Shown: one piece after another, positions 51,447 through 61,900 of the stretch
How positions within the stretch are numbered: position 1 is the stretch's first letter
Layout: the number at the start of each line of letters is the position of its first letter
Source of the DNA: an uncultured Bacteroidales bacterium
GTDB taxonomy: Bacteria > Bacteroidota > Bacteroidia > Bacteroidales > SZUA-534
NCBI GenBank assembly: GCA_902790595.1
Contig: CADASL010000010.1
Location: forward strand, 116,396 to 180,395
Direction: 5' to 3'
Length of the DNA: 64,000 nucleotides
Translations under genes and position numbers: made by a program
The notes under the pieces: model-generated
Database searches by the model: none
What the model was told of the DNA's origin: nothing
What the model saw: the letters and a program-made list of their open reading frames with translations, nothing else

Positions 51447-53513
51447 CTAACAAATCACCGACCCATTCTTGAAATCCTTCTCGCACGGAATCATCGACAG
51501 GGCGCCGTCGAAGTTTTCGGCCATCAGAATCATTCCGTGGCTCTCGATGCCCATCAGTTTGCGCGGGGCAAGGTTGGCCAGAATGGTGACGCGTTTGCCG
51601 ATAAGTTCTTCGGCGGTGAAGTGCTTTGCCACGCCCGACACCACGGTGCGCTTGTCGATTCCTGTATCAACCAGCAGTTTCATAAGTTTGTCGGATTTTG
51701 GCACGCGCTCCGCCTCAAGGATTGTGGCTGTGCGGATGTCCATTTTGCTGAAATCGTCGTAGGTGATGAGCGGCTTCATTGGGGCGGCGGGGGCATTGGC
51801 CAGTTCGGCTGCCTCGTTGGCCTTTTTGATGTCCTCCAAGCGCTTGATTTGAGCGTCAATCGGCTCGTCTTCAATCTTCTCGAACAGCAGGAACGGCTCT
51901 CCGATTTGGTGTCCGTCCTCAATCAGATTTGGCGCGCCCAGATGCTCCCAGTTCAGTTGCGGAATGTTGAGCAACTTGCGCATTTTCTCGGCGCTGAACG
52001 GCATAAACGGATCGCACGCAACCGACAGATTTGCAACAATCTGCAGACAGATGTTCATTATGGTGCGCACGCGGTCGGGGTCGGTTTTCACAACCTTCCA
52101 CGGCTCGGTCTCGGCCAGATATTTGTTACCCAGACGGGCAATGTCCATTACCAGTTTCAGCGCTTCGCGGAAGCGGAACTGCTCAATGGCCTCCTCAATG
52201 CGGGCCTTGCTTGTGGCCAGTTCGGCGAGCGTATCGCGGTCGTAGTCGGTGAGTTCGGCAGCAACGGGCGCCTTCCCGCCGTAGTATTTCTGCGTAAGCA
52301 CAATGGTGCGGTTCACAAAGTTGCCCAGAATGGCCACCAACTCGTTGTTGTTGCGGGCTTGGAAGTCCTTCCAGGTGAAATCGTTATCCTTTGTCTCAGG
52401 TGCGTTGGCGGTGAGCACGTAGCGCAGAACGTCCTGTTTTCCAGGGAAATCCACCAAGTACTCGTTCAGCCAAACGGCCCAGTTCTTCGAAGTCGAAATC
52501 TTGTCGCCCTCAAGGTTCAGGAACTCGTTGGCGGGCACGTTGTCGGGCAGAATGTAGCCGCCGTGCGCCTTCAGCATTGATGGGAAGATGATGCAGTGGA
52601 ACACAATGTTGTCCTTGCCGATGAAGTGGATGAGCCGCGTGTCGTTGTCCTTCCACCACTTTTCCCAGTTGCCCCAGCGTTCGGGTTGGCTGTCGCAGAG
52701 TTCCTTTGTGTTTGATATATAGCCAATTGGCGCGTCGAACCAGACGTAGAGCACCTTGCCCTTCACGCCCTCGATTGGCACGGGGATGCCCCATTCAAGG
52801 TCGCGCGTCATTGCCCGCGACTGCAAATCCATATCCAGCCACGACTTGCACTGTCCGTACACGTTGGTTTTCCACTCCTTGTGGCCCTCGATAATCCATT
52901 TTTTGAGCCACTCCTGATAGTTGCCCAGCGGCAGATACCAGTTTTTGGTCGGGCGCTTCACAAGGCCGTGACCAGGGTGGTTCTTGTTGGTTGGGTTGAT
53001 GAGTTCGTCGGGCGAAAGAGTTGCGCCGCACTTCTCGCATTGGTCGCCGTAAGCGCCCGTGAAATGGCAGCGCGGGCACTCGCCCACAATGTTGCGGTCG
53101 GTCAGGAACTCGCCCGTCTGCTCGTCGCAGAACTGCTCCTCGGTCTTCTCCTCAAGCAGGCCGTCGTCGTAGAGTTTGCGGAAGAAATCGGCGGCAAACT
53201 TATGGTGGATGGCCGATGTGGTGCGGCTGTAAACGTCGAACGAGATGCCGAACTCCTCAAACGATTTTTTAATCAGATTGTGGTAGCGGTCCACCACCTC
53301 CTGCACCGTGATGCCCTCTTTCTGTGCGCGGATGGTAACGGGCACGCCGTGCTCGTCGCTTCCGCCGATGAACATTACCTCACGTCCGCGTGCGCGAAGA
53401 TAGCGTGCGTAGATGTCGGCCGGCACATAAACCCCGGCCAAATGCCCGATGTGCACCGGCCCGTTGGCGTAAGGCAGAGCCGATGTGATTGTGTATCTTT
53501 TATATTCAGTCAT
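51447..53513 (-). CDS. metG: methionyl-tRNA synthetase
   Basis: Charges tRNA-Met. The 688-residue class I enzyme has '[20 protein letters not shown]' (HIGH), a zinc knuckle '[19 protein letters not shown]', KMSKS as '[11 protein letters not shown]', and a C-terminal tRNA-binding (EMAPII-like) domain from about residue 585 ('[18 protein letters not shown]'). Complete. It is transcribed divergently from the small basic gene at 53627. Confidence 0.97.
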   Translation of the reverse strand: MTEYKRYTITSALPYANGPVHIGHLAGVYVPADIYARYLRARGREVMFIGGSDEHGVPVTIRAQKEGITVQEVVDRYHNLIKKSFEEFGISFDVYSRTTSAIHHKFAADFFRKLYDDGLLEEKTEEQFCDEQTGEFLTDRNIVGECPRCHFTGAYGDQCEKCGATLSPDELINPTNKNHPGHGLVKRPTKNWYLPLGNYQEWLKKWIIEGHKEWKTNVYGQCKSWLDMDLQSRAMTRDLEWGIPVPIEGVKGKVLYVWFDAPIGYISNTKELCDSQPERWGNWEKWWKDNDTRLIHFIGKDNIVFHCIIFPSMLKAHGGYILPDNVPANEFLNLEGDKISTSKNWAVWLNEYLVDFPGKQDVLRYVLTANAPETKDNDFTWKDFQARNNNELVAILGNFVNRTIVLTQKYYGGKAPVAAELTDYDRDTLAELATSKARIEEAIEQFRFREALKLVMDIARLGNKYLAETEPWKVVKTDPDRVRTIMNICLQIVANLSVACDPFMPFSAEKMRKLLNIPQLNWEHLGAPNLIEDGHQIGEPFLLFEKIEDEPIDAQIKRLEDIKKANEAAELANAPAAPMKPLITYDDFSKMDIRTATILEAERVPKSDKLMKLLVDTGIDKRTVVSGVAKHFTAEELIGKRVTILANLAPRKLMGIESHGMILMAENFDGALSMIPCEKDFKNGSVIC

Positions 53514-53591
53514 AACCTTGAAATTTTGGTGCGAAAATAATGGTTTTTGGTGAAAGGTGAAGATGCGAATAGGTGCTAACGTCTAAATAAT

Positions 53592-53599
53592 TACCTTTG
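53592..53599 (+). promoter_or_regulatory. -7 box TACCTTTG of the small basic gene
   Basis: Perfect TAnnTTTG 27 bases before the ATG at 53627; supports the small ORF as a real gene. Confidence 0.65.
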
Positions 53600-53626
53600 C
53601 GCCCGTAACCAAAAAATCATAAAGCA

Positions 53627-53836
53627 ATGGGTAAGAAAGAAAAGCCAAAGTTTCTCGATTACCTAAACGCCGTTAAAAAGGCCGACAGGGAACGGGAAAT
53701 CGCGCAGCACGGCAAGCTGATATCGACGCGGCCGCTGCGGATTGTGAAGTCGAAGAAAGTTTACGACCGTAAACGCGACAAAAGAGATTGCTCGAAATAC
53801 AACGATGGCAGTCTCTTTTTTTTTGTGGCCTTCTGA
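53627..53836 (+). CDS. small basic protein whose terminator lies inside the reading frame
   Basis: A 69-residue protein, strongly basic (about 19 Lys/Arg), with a short predicted helix 'FLDYLNAVKKADREREIAQ' and a basic core 'KSKKVYDRKRDKR' (41-53). No signal peptide or membrane segment. The last codons run through an intrinsic terminator (53780-53824): codons 52-55 form the left arm and codons for 'FFF' (64-66) are the T-run; the TGA is at 53834-53836. Transcripts ended there would lack a stop codon. This resembles the arrangement of the ribosome-rescue genes arfA and brfA; no sequence homology to them is claimed. Proteins with a similar basic core occur in Bacteroidetes as I recall. Confidence 0.7.
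   Translation: MGKKEKPKFLDYLNAVKKADREREIAQHGKLISTRPLRIVKSKKVYDRKRDKRDCSKYNDGSLFFFVAF
53780..53824 (+). terminator. intrinsic terminator inside the 3' end of the small basic gene
   Basis: AAAAGAGATTGC (53780-53791) pairs with GCAGTCTCTTTT (53808-53819), 12 pairs with one wobble, loop 16, T-run of nine ending at 53824. It lies before the stop codon at 53834. Confidence 0.85.
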
Positions 53837-53867
53837 CCGGCATCAAACCAAAGACGAAAAACTGTTT

Positions 53868-53875
53868 TACCTTTG
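53868..53875 (+). promoter_or_regulatory. -7 box TACCTTTG
   Basis: Perfect TAnnTTTG 66 bases before the ATG at 53941 of the DUF5103 gene. Confidence 0.6.
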
Positions 53876-53940
53876 TTTGGCGCGCCGGCAAAATGCGTCG
53901 GCTCACAATTATTTGAAAATGTTTGCGTTATAATCAGCAG

Positions 53941-55200
53941 ATGATAAAACGTTTGGCAATAATATCACTTCTCTTATTCACACTCTGCCAATGGGCCGCT
54001 GCACAGCCTTTTGATGAGTTCCGCGCGCCTGTGGTGGGCACTCTGCGGGCCTATGTCGAAGGCGATGAAACGTCGCTTCCGGTCATCGAGCTTAACAGCG
54101 ACGACCGCATTGTGGTTGAGTTCGACTGCCTGACGAGCCACATTCTCGACCTTGAATACAGCGTCACGCACTGCGACCGCAACGGCCAGCCATCCGATTT
54201 GCAGCCGTCGGAATACCTGAGCGGCTTTGCGGTGAATGCGGTTACCAATTACTCGCCATCGTCGGGAACGACAACCGACTACGTCAATTACCGTATCTGC
54301 CTGCCTAACAGCGATGTGCAGATGCTGCTCTCGGGCCGTTACAATGTGGCGGTTTTTATGGCCGGTCATCCCGACAGCATTGTGGCACAAGCGTCAATAC
54401 TTGTATATGAGCAACTTACAAGCATTGAAGCCGAAGTGGCCAAACCCATAGGCAGCGTTAGCGAGCGCCACACGCAAGACGTCAGGTTGAGCGTCGATTA
54501 CAGCGGACTGATGGTGAATGATGTTTTCAACGAATTGAATGTTAGTGTTTTGCAGAATGGTTGCCCGTACACATCGCGAACCGATTTGAAACCAAAGCAG
54601 ATTGTTGGCAACCGTCTGGTCTATTCCTACGCCGGCAACCTGCTGATGGCTGGCGGCAATGAGTTCCGCCGTCTCGACCTGCGCTATCTGCGGCAAGCGC
54701 CAATCAATTATAACAGAGTTGATTACGTGGCGCCATATTTTCACATCACACCGCCCGCCGATGAGAGCCGTGCTTTCAAACCCTATTTTTCCGAAACCGA
54801 CCAGAACGGACATTATATTATTTATGCTCAATCGGTTAACAATGCCGATGACCACTATCGCACGGCCGATTACGTTTACGTGCACCCCACGCTCGAAACC
54901 GAGCCCGTGCTCGACGGCGATGTGTTTGTGTGCGGCGCCTTCTGCAACTGGCAGCTCAGCAGCGACAACCAGATGCGCTACAACTTCGCCGCCAAGCGCT
55001 ATGAAGGCGACCTGCGGCTCAAGCAGGGCGTTTACGACTACATCTACGTCTGCCGCACCTACCACGACGGCAAAGTGGATATGGAACGCTTTGAAGGCTC
55101 ACATTCGGCCACAGCCAATAATTATCTGTTTTTGGTTTTCTTCCGCCCGTCAACTGCTGATTACGAGCAACTTGTGGGCGCGGCGTGGATAGGGATGTGA
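53941..55200 (+). CDS. secreted DUF5103 protein
   Basis: A 419-residue exported protein (signal peptide MIKRLAIISLLLFTLCQWAAA cited in part: 'LLLFTLCQWAAAQPF'). It follows the Bacteroidetes DUF5103 pattern: N-terminal beta domain with 'DRIVVEFDCLT', 'YSVTHCDRNGQPSDL', then a middle beta-sandwich, and a C-terminal domain 'VFVCGAFCNWQLSSDNQM' and 'GVYDYIYVCR'. The last resembles a carbohydrate-binding-like (CBM48/AMPK-type) strand set. Role unknown. The ATG at 53941 is preferred to a TTG at 53923. A weak hairpin CTGACA/TGTCAG (55203-55220) lies between it and the convergent gene. Confidence 0.85.
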   Translation: MIKRLAIISLLLFTLCQWAAAQPFDEFRAPVVGTLRAYVEGDETSLPVIELNSDDRIVVEFDCLTSHILDLEYSVTHCDRNGQPSDLQPSEYLSGFAVNAVTNYSPSSGTTTDYVNYRICLPNSDVQMLLSGRYNVAVFMAGHPDSIVAQASILVYEQLTSIEAEVAKPIGSVSERHTQDVRLSVDYSGLMVNDVFNELNVSVLQNGCPYTSRTDLKPKQIVGNRLVYSYAGNLLMAGGNEFRRLDLRYLRQAPINYNRVDYVAPYFHITPPADESRAFKPYFSETDQNGHYIIYAQSVNNADDHYRTADYVYVHPTLETEPVLDGDVFVCGAFCNWQLSSDNQMRYNFAAKRYEGDLRLKQGVYDYIYVCRTYHDGKVDMERFEGSHSATANNYLFLVFFRPSTADYEQLVGAAWIGM

Positions 55201-55216
55201 GCCTGACAATACGCTG

Positions 55217-56308
55217 TCAGTATTTGTAATCGTACCGCCCGGCTTCAATCTCAACCACAGGTCGGCGGCCTGTGACAATATCGTCAACAGCCTTTTTATC
55301 AATAAAATACAGCGTCCCTTTCATTGTGCAGCAAAAGAGTGTCCCGTCGGGCATTACGATGGGTGTCGAGAAGAAGCTGCCTTCGCATTTGATGCTGCCC
55401 AGAAGCCGCCCGCGAGTGGTGAGCAGATAGATGCTCTTGTCGATTCCGGCAATGGCGAAAACCGTGTCGTTGACCATTGCCGGCGATGAAACCACCTTTT
55501 TGCCAGTCGGCTGACGCTCAATGAGTTGGCCGCGGCTGTCGAAGCAATAGATGTAACTGTCGAACGCACCGAAGACGATGTTGCTGTCGGGTGTTTGCAG
55601 GATTGAGCTGTGGATGCGCCCGCCAACCTTGCGCTGCCAAAGCTCTCGGCCGAGCGTATCAACAGAGTAGAGCCGCTTGCCGTAGGTGCCGATAACCACT
55701 TGATGGTCAAATGTTTTGGCGGGTTTCGAGTGCATAATCCAACCTTTGGTTTTAAGCTGCGCCTTCAGGTTGGCGTCGGCACCGATGATGCAGAGCCGCT
55801 TGCCGTTGCCGCCGATGGCCACACTGCTGTCGCTCAGAGCCAGCGGCGAGCCGTGGATGATTTTTCCGCGAACGCGGGCGTAATAGAGCGAGTCGGTCAG
55901 GCGGTTGTAGAACGCCACGCGGCCGCGGCTGGTGCCGAAAGCAATCACGCTGCCCAGCTCGACAGGCTCGGTGAATATTTTGCCGCCGGGCTTAATCCGG
56001 CTCACAAAATTGCCGTCCTTGTCAAGAAAATAGAAATATCGGTCGTAGCAGCCAATGGCAATCTGGCCGTCGGTGAGCTGGCGCGGCGTGGCGTGAAACC
56101 AGCCCTTGGCGGTAAACGAATTTTTCAATTGCCCCTTGCTATCAAACAGATAGATGGTTTTGTTGTGCGACGCTATCACAAGATTTCCTTCGGCGGTGAC
56201 AATCGGCGTTGAATAGAATTTGCCATCGATTTTCACAACCGTGGCATCGTCGCCGGCCATCGCGGTCAAGCCGAAAAGGGCTAAAATGGTTGTCAGTATG
56301 GTGCGCAT
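55217..56308 (-). CDS. secreted PQQ-like beta-propeller protein
   Basis: A 363-residue protein with signal peptide (MRTILTTILALFGLTAMA). The rest is a series of PQQ/WD-like propeller blades with the recurring text 'G.FYSTPIVT', 'GWFHATPRQLTDGQIAIGCYD', 'GKIIHGSPLALSDSSVAIGG' and 'GRIHSSILQTPDSNIVFGAFD' (landmarks), so about seven blades. No enzyme residues recognised; likely a periplasmic scaffold. It resembles the propeller at the left edge of the window in style. It ends 16 bases from the convergent DUF5103 gene. Confidence 0.85.
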   Translation of the reverse strand: MRTILTTILALFGLTAMAGDDATVVKIDGKFYSTPIVTAEGNLVIASHNKTIYLFDSKGQLKNSFTAKGWFHATPRQLTDGQIAIGCYDRYFYFLDKDGNFVSRIKPGGKIFTEPVELGSVIAFGTSRGRVAFYNRLTDSLYYARVRGKIIHGSPLALSDSSVAIGGNGKRLCIIGADANLKAQLKTKGWIMHSKPAKTFDHQVVIGTYGKRLYSVDTLGRELWQRKVGGRIHSSILQTPDSNIVFGAFDSYIYCFDSRGQLIERQPTGKKVVSSPAMVNDTVFAIAGIDKSIYLLTTRGRLLGSIKCEGSFFSTPIVMPDGTLFCCTMKGTLYFIDKKAVDDIVTGRRPVVEIEAGRYDYKY

Positions 56309-56344
56309 TTGCTCGTTGTATTAAAGTTTTGCGGGTTTAAAATG

Positions 56345-56412
56345 CTTTCAGTTATTCAAATTTCAATCCTTCAATTATTCATCCCGATAGCTATCGGGGC
56401 TTCAATCAATTC
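56345..56412. repeat. intergenic TTCAATC tract with CCCGATAGCTATCGGG palindrome
   Basis: The gap between the propeller gene and priA holds TTCAATC words ('atttcaatccttcaattatt') and the perfect 16-bp palindrome at 56393-56408, identical to the copy at 27731-27746. Confidence 0.65.
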
Positions 56413-58872
56413 CTACATCGGGTCAACATTCGCCATTATCATAACATTCTTGTATTTAGGCAGTTGCAAGAAGAAATCGATAGCTTGCTGCAACCCGAGT
56501 TTCGACTGCATTGTATCGGCTTTGCTCAGCTTGATGGTGATGTTCATCAGGTAGAGATTCTGAATGCGGTTGATGGCGGGCGTTGTGGGGCCGAGTGGCG
56601 TGATGCCGCCCACTTTGCTCACAAGGCCGAACAGCTCGCGCGCGCCGTCTTCAACGGTTTGGCGGTCGCGGTGCTTGAGCGTGATGTAGATGAACCGGCA
56701 CACGGGCGGATAGAAAAACTGCGTGCGCTCGGCCATCTGCGTGTCGTACATCGCCTGATAGTCGTTGGCCACCACCTGGCGGATGATGCTGTTTTCGGGG
56801 TTCGATGTCTGGATAATCACCTTGCCAGTCTTGTCTTTGCGCCCCGCACGGCCGCTCACCTGCGCCATCAGCTGGAAGCTGCGCTCGTAGGCGCGGAAAT
56901 CGGGGAAGCTGAGCATATTGTCGGCGTTCAGAATGCCCACAATGCTCACGTGGCCGAAGTCGAGACCTTTCGACACCATCTGCGTGCCAATGAGTATGTT
57001 GATGCGGCGTTCCTGAAAGTCGCGGATGATGTTTTCGCCGCCGTGTTTGGTGCGTGTTGTGTCGGTGTCGAGCCGGGCGATGTTGGCCTGCGGGAAAATC
57101 TGTTTCAGCTCATCTTCAATGCGTTCGGTGCCGAAACCTGCCAGCCGTATTGTGCTCTGGTGGCAGTGGTCGCACGTAGTGACGGCCGCCACCGAGTAGC
57201 CGCAATAGTGGCACACCAGCCGTTCGATGCCCTTGTGGTAGGTCAGGCTCACGTCGCAGTGCTTGCATTTGGGCACGTAGCCGCACTCGGTGCACTCAAG
57301 AAACGGACTGTAGCCGCGGCGGTTCTGGAACAGAATCACCTGCTCGTCTTTCGACAGCGCGTTGTCGATTGAGCTTAACAATGTCTGGCTGAAACACTGC
57401 TTCATCAGCTTTTTGCGGCGTTCGAGCTTGGTGTCCACAATCTCAATCTCGGGCAGCACCGCCGCGCCGTGACGGTGTGTCAGCTCAACCAGCCCGTAGC
57501 GGCCCTGCTTGGCGTTGAAATAGCTCTCGAGCGACGGCGTGGCCGAGCCCAGCAGCACCTTTGCCTTGTGTTGCATTGCCAGCACCACGGCAAGGTCGCG
57601 GGCGTTGTAGCGCGGCGCCGGGTCGAACTGCTTGTAGCTGTTCTCGTGCTCTTCGTCGACAATCACAAGGCCGAGATTGTCCATCGGCAGAAAAATTGAT
57701 GAGCGGACGCCCAGCACAATCGGATAGGGCCGCTCGCCCGACAATTGGTTCCGCCAAAGCGCCACACGCTCTGTTGATGAGTATTTTGAGTGATAGACGC
57801 CCACCTTGTTGCCGAAGTTGCGCTTGAGCCGCTGCACAATCTGCGTGGTGAGCGCAATCTCGGGCAGCAGATAGAGCACCCGTTTGCCGGCGCGCAGTGT
57901 CTCGTCAATCAGATGGATGTATATTTCGGTTTTACCGCTGCCCGTAATGCCGTGAAGCAGAACGGTTTGCAGAGTCTCAAACTGCTTGTGAATCTCGTCG
58001 AGCGCCTGCTGCTGATATTGGTTCAGCTCGCTGATGCTTTGAATGCCGCAACTGGTGTCGGGCAGAAGTGTGTCTTCGGTATCTTCAATAATCAAACCTT
58101 TGTCAATCAGCGATTTCATCACCGTTGGCGTGGTCGGCACTTTTTCGAGCGCTATTTTCATCTGCACCGTTTTTCCGCGGAAAGCGTCGGCGCCCAGAAA
58201 ATCGGCAATCCAGCGCAGCGCCTGCCCCTGCTTGACGGTGAGCAGAGCAATTGAGCGATTGAGCATATCGGCGTCGGCAATGCGGTCCGACAGGCGCACA
58301 ACCTTTGTCCGGCGCGGCTTGGCCGACTCGCGCACTTCCTCGGTTATCAGTGCGAAACCCTTGTCAACCAGCCGTTTGACTACGGCTATAATGTTTTTCA
58401 GCTTGGTGATTTTTGCCAGTTGCTCAATGGTGGCCTCCTCATCGCGCGTGAGCACCGCAAACACCGCGCTCTCATCGCTGCCAAGCTGGTCGGCCGACGG
58501 CTCTTTCTCTCTCACCGGCAGCACTTTCGACTGGCTGTCGGGGCGCAGACCAACCGGCACGGCGGCCTTATACACATCGCCGATGGGGCACATATAATAT
58601 GCGGCGGTCCACTGCCAGAGCTCAAGCTGCTTGGGCGTGATGGTGGGACGGTCGTCGGAAATGTCGAGTATCGATTTGATTTTGAAGCCCTCAGGCGGTG
58701 TTTCGGTCAGGTTGGCGATGATGCCGGTGTAGAGTTTCTTTTCGCCGAAAGGCACAATAACGCTCTGCCCCACGCGGGCGCGCTCCACCATCGAGATTGG
58801 CACCTCATAGGTGAACGTTCCGGCCACGGGCACGGGAATGATTATCTGTGCGAATATTGCGCGGTTTGGCAT
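56413..58872 (-). CDS. priA: primosomal protein N' (replication restart helicase PriA)
   Basis: PriA recognises stalled forks and reloads the replisome. The 819-residue protein has the N-terminal DNA 3'-end binding domain, Walker A 'GITGSGKTEIY', Walker B 'VDEEHENSY', a cysteine-rich zinc insertion ('CTECGYVPKCKHCD', 'CHYCGY', 'CDHC') and helicase motif V/VI ('GTQMVSKGLDFGHV', 'QVSGRAGR'). The ATG at 58872 gives the start 'MPNRAIFAQI'; the frame is open to 58935. A minus-strand -7 box TAAATTTG (58897-58890) lies 18 bases upstream of the ATG. Confidence 0.96.
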   Translation of the reverse strand: MPNRAIFAQIIIPVPVAGTFTYEVPISMVERARVGQSVIVPFGEKKLYTGIIANLTETPPEGFKIKSILDISDDRPTITPKQLELWQWTAAYYMCPIGDVYKAAVPVGLRPDSQSKVLPVREKEPSADQLGSDESAVFAVLTRDEEATIEQLAKITKLKNIIAVVKRLVDKGFALITEEVRESAKPRRTKVVRLSDRIADADMLNRSIALLTVKQGQALRWIADFLGADAFRGKTVQMKIALEKVPTTPTVMKSLIDKGLIIEDTEDTLLPDTSCGIQSISELNQYQQQALDEIHKQFETLQTVLLHGITGSGKTEIYIHLIDETLRAGKRVLYLLPEIALTTQIVQRLKRNFGNKVGVYHSKYSSTERVALWRNQLSGERPYPIVLGVRSSIFLPMDNLGLVIVDEEHENSYKQFDPAPRYNARDLAVVLAMQHKAKVLLGSATPSLESYFNAKQGRYGLVELTHRHGAAVLPEIEIVDTKLERRKKLMKQCFSQTLLSSIDNALSKDEQVILFQNRRGYSPFLECTECGYVPKCKHCDVSLTYHKGIERLVCHYCGYSVAAVTTCDHCHQSTIRLAGFGTERIEDELKQIFPQANIARLDTDTTRTKHGGENIIRDFQERRINILIGTQMVSKGLDFGHVSIVGILNADNMLSFPDFRAYERSFQLMAQVSGRAGRKDKTGKVIIQTSNPENSIIRQVVANDYQAMYDTQMAERTQFFYPPVCRFIYITLKHRDRQTVEDGARELFGLVSKVGGITPLGPTTPAINRIQNLYLMNITIKLSKADTMQSKLGLQQAIDFFLQLPKYKNVMIMANVDPM

Positions 58873-58889
58873 TTTTTTTACTTGTGGCG

Positions 58890-58897
58890 CAAATTTA
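58890..58897 (-). promoter_or_regulatory. priA: -7 box TAAATTTG of priA
   Basis: Minus-strand TAAATTTG, perfect TAnnTTTG, 17 bases before the priA ATG at 58872; implies a very short leader and rules out the start at 58935. Confidence 0.6.
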
Positions 58898-58933
58898 TAA
58901 AGATAGGGAGTTGGAATGCTACGTTTTATCCAC

Positions 58934-58967
58934 AAAAAAAGCCCCGACGTTTGCCGGAGCTTTTTTT
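58934..58967 (-). terminator. intrinsic terminator of the DUF2723 gene
   Basis: AAAAAAAGC (58967-58959 on minus) pairs with GCTTTTTTT (58942-58934), extended by CCG/CGG across one mismatch. It separates the DUF2723 gene (stop 58988) from priA. Confidence 0.85.
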
Positions 58968-58987
58968 GATATGCTGAAACAGCGTAA

Positions 58988-61900
58988 CTATCTGCGTTGC
59001 AGCTCTTTAAGATTTTTGACGGTGAGATTGCCGCTGTAGATGCTGTACATCTCGTTGAACACCGTCTGCAACTCGTTGTAAAGCTCGTTCCGGTTGTTCT
59101 CGCGCAGAGTCTCGGTCACCCACTGGGCGTTCACCATACACATCTGGCGCTTGTTCTCGTTCGACGCATAGAACCGCCCCCGCCCTGCGTAATAGAGCAG
59201 GTCGTTGTAGGCATTGTTGAATATGCCGGTGGCAATCTCCGACGCTTTCGGATGGTTGCAGGTGAAGAGAGCGTCGAGGAAGCGCGAGTCGTAATAGGTG
59301 ACTGCTATTTTCTCAACAGGCAGCACTTCAAGGCAGCGGTCGAGCACCTCGATGGCCTTGTCGTCCTTGCCCTCCTGCTTGAGCGCGATGGCCAGACGGC
59401 CGAAGTTGTTGCGCAGCTTCACAATTTGTATGGTGCGGCGGATGTTCTCATCGAGATAAACCTTCGGGTCGCCCATATTGCCCCAGCGGAACTTGTTCAT
59501 CATATTGTCGTAGAGCTGGTCGGTGTCGATGCGGCCAACCGACTGCATATCGTACTTGGTCTTGATTGGAACCAAGCGATATGCAAAGCCCTCGCACTGG
59601 AAGTAGTCGCGGATGTTGGTGTCGTTGCCCGGGCCCACGGTCACAAAGTAAATCGGGCGCTCCCAGTTGGCGTTGGCCACAAGGTCCAGAATCATCAGGT
59701 CGTTCTTCAAGATGTAGCGCGATGCCAGGCTCCACGTCATCTCATCGACAATCAGCGCTGAATCTTTGGCTTTCACAGCGCCAGTGGCAAGCACTTTCTC
59801 CTTATCGACGGTCAGTTTCAGCTTTTTGGTCGGGAAGTAGTCGATGGCCTCGTTGTAGTTGGTTGTCAGGCGTGTCTGCGGGTTGTCGCTCGCAATGAAA
59901 TTGATGACATCCTTCAGCTCAACCGATTCCTTGATTTTGTCGTACACAGGCAGCTGGTCGCGGGTGCCGGTCTCGTACTGGTTGTGATTCATACTGAACG
60001 GCACTGGTTCGCTCTCGTAGTATTTCGATTTCATCTGATCGATGTACCAGTCGGTGATGAGGTAGGGCAGGCAGATGACACGCACATCGGTGCGGACGCC
60101 CTCAACCTCCTGAATGTACCACAAGGGGAAGGTGTCGTTGTCGCCGTTGGTGAAGATGATGGCGTTCGGCTCGCACGACTGCAGGTAGTTCCAAGCCACA
60201 TCGTGGCAGATGTAGCGGTTGCTGCGGTCGTGGTCGTCCCAGTTCTGGGCGCACATAATGCCCGGAACAAACAGGCAGATGCCAGTTGCCACTGCTGCCG
60301 ACGGCACCTCTTTAGTCACCTTGTTCAGCCACTCGTAAACGGCCATCACGCCAAGGCCAATCCATATCGCGAAAGCGTAGAACGAGCCTGCATAGGCATA
60401 GTCACGCTCTCGCGGCTGGCGCGGATACTGGTTCAGATAGACCACAATGGCCAGGCCGGTAAGGATGAACAGCGCCATCACAACCCAGAAGTTCTTCTTG
60501 TCGCGCTTGAGCTGATAGAAAAGACCAATCAGGCCCAGAATCAGAGGCAGGAAGTAGTATTTGTTGGTGCCGCGGTTGTTGGCGTACTCGGTTGGCAGAT
60601 TGTCCTGCGGGCCGAGTCGCATCTCGTCGAGGAACTTGATGCCGCTAATCCAGTTGCCGCTCATATTGTCGCCGTCGCCCTGAATGTCGTTCTGGCGGCC
60701 CACAAAGTTCCACATAAAGTAGCGGAAGTACATAAATCCGCACTGGTAGCGCAGGAAGTAGCGCAGGTTCTCGCCGAAGGTCGGCTTAACCATTGTCTCC
60801 ATCTCGCCCTGGTTGTTGCGCACTTTCACCTTGCGGCCTTTGATGCCGCCCCAGTATTTGTAGTCTTCAACGTGTTCGGCCTTGCTGCTCCACATACGCG
60901 GGAAGATGGTGCACATTGCCTTGTTGTAGTTGTACTCGATTTTCTCGTTGCCCTCAACATACTTGCCGTTCTTTTGAATCCAGGTTTTGCCAGTGTGCTT
61001 GTAAGGGTCGTCGAGGTTGACGGGCGCATTGTAGTACTGACCGTAGATGAGCGGGCAACTGCCGTACTGGTCGCGGTTGAGGTAGCTCAGCAGCGAGTAG
61101 GCGTCTTCGGGGTCGTTCTGGTCGATTGGCGGGGTGGCCAGCGAGCGCACGACAATGGTTGCGTACGAGCCGTAGCCGATGAGCAGCACCGCAACAGCCA
61201 GCAGAATGGTGTTCCAAACGGGCTTGTTCTGTTTCTGGGTGTAGATGATTCCCCAGGTGAACAATCCGGCCAGCAGGGCAATCATAAAGAGCAGGCCGGT
61301 GTTGTAGCCCAGGCCGAAGCCGTTGACAAAGATGCGGTCGAAGAAGAAGCCGAGCTTGACCACGCCCGGAATGATGCCCCACATCACGCCGCCCAGAATG
61401 ACGCACGATGTAAGCAGCGCCATAATCACACCTTTCGGGGTAACCGACGCGCTCTTCTTGAAATAGTAAACCAGCGCAATGGCCGGAATGGTCAGCAGGT
61501 TCAGAAGGTGCACGCCGATGGATAGGCCGATGGTGTAGGCAATGAGCAGCAGCCAGCGGTTGCTGTATTTCTCGTCGGCCACATCGCTCCATTTCAGAAT
61601 GGCCCAGAACACAAAGGCCGTCAGCAGCGACGACGACGCGTAAACTTCGCCCTCAACAGCCGAGAACCAGAACGTGTCAGAGAATGTGTAGGCCAGCGAG
61701 CCGATGAAGGCGCTGCCCAGAATTGCAATCTGCCAGCCAAGCGACAGTTCGTCAGCGTTTTTGCGAGTCAGGCGGCGGCCCAGATGAGTGATGGTCCAGA
61801 ACAGGAACAGGATGGTTCCGCCCGAAGCCAAAGCCGACATAATGTTGGCCCACATTGCCACTTTCGTGACATCGCCACCAGCGAACAGGCTGAAGAATTT

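Noticed and set aside
51343..53626. SAM or methionine riboswitch near metG
   Set aside because: The metG leader (53514 upward) is short and shows no SAM-I/SAM-II type stems; the downstream gap is a repeat tract.
59984..61525. Open frame of about 510 codons on the plus strand inside the DUF2723 gene
   Set aside because: Antisense shadow of a well-supported membrane protein gene; no promoter and no recognisable domain.
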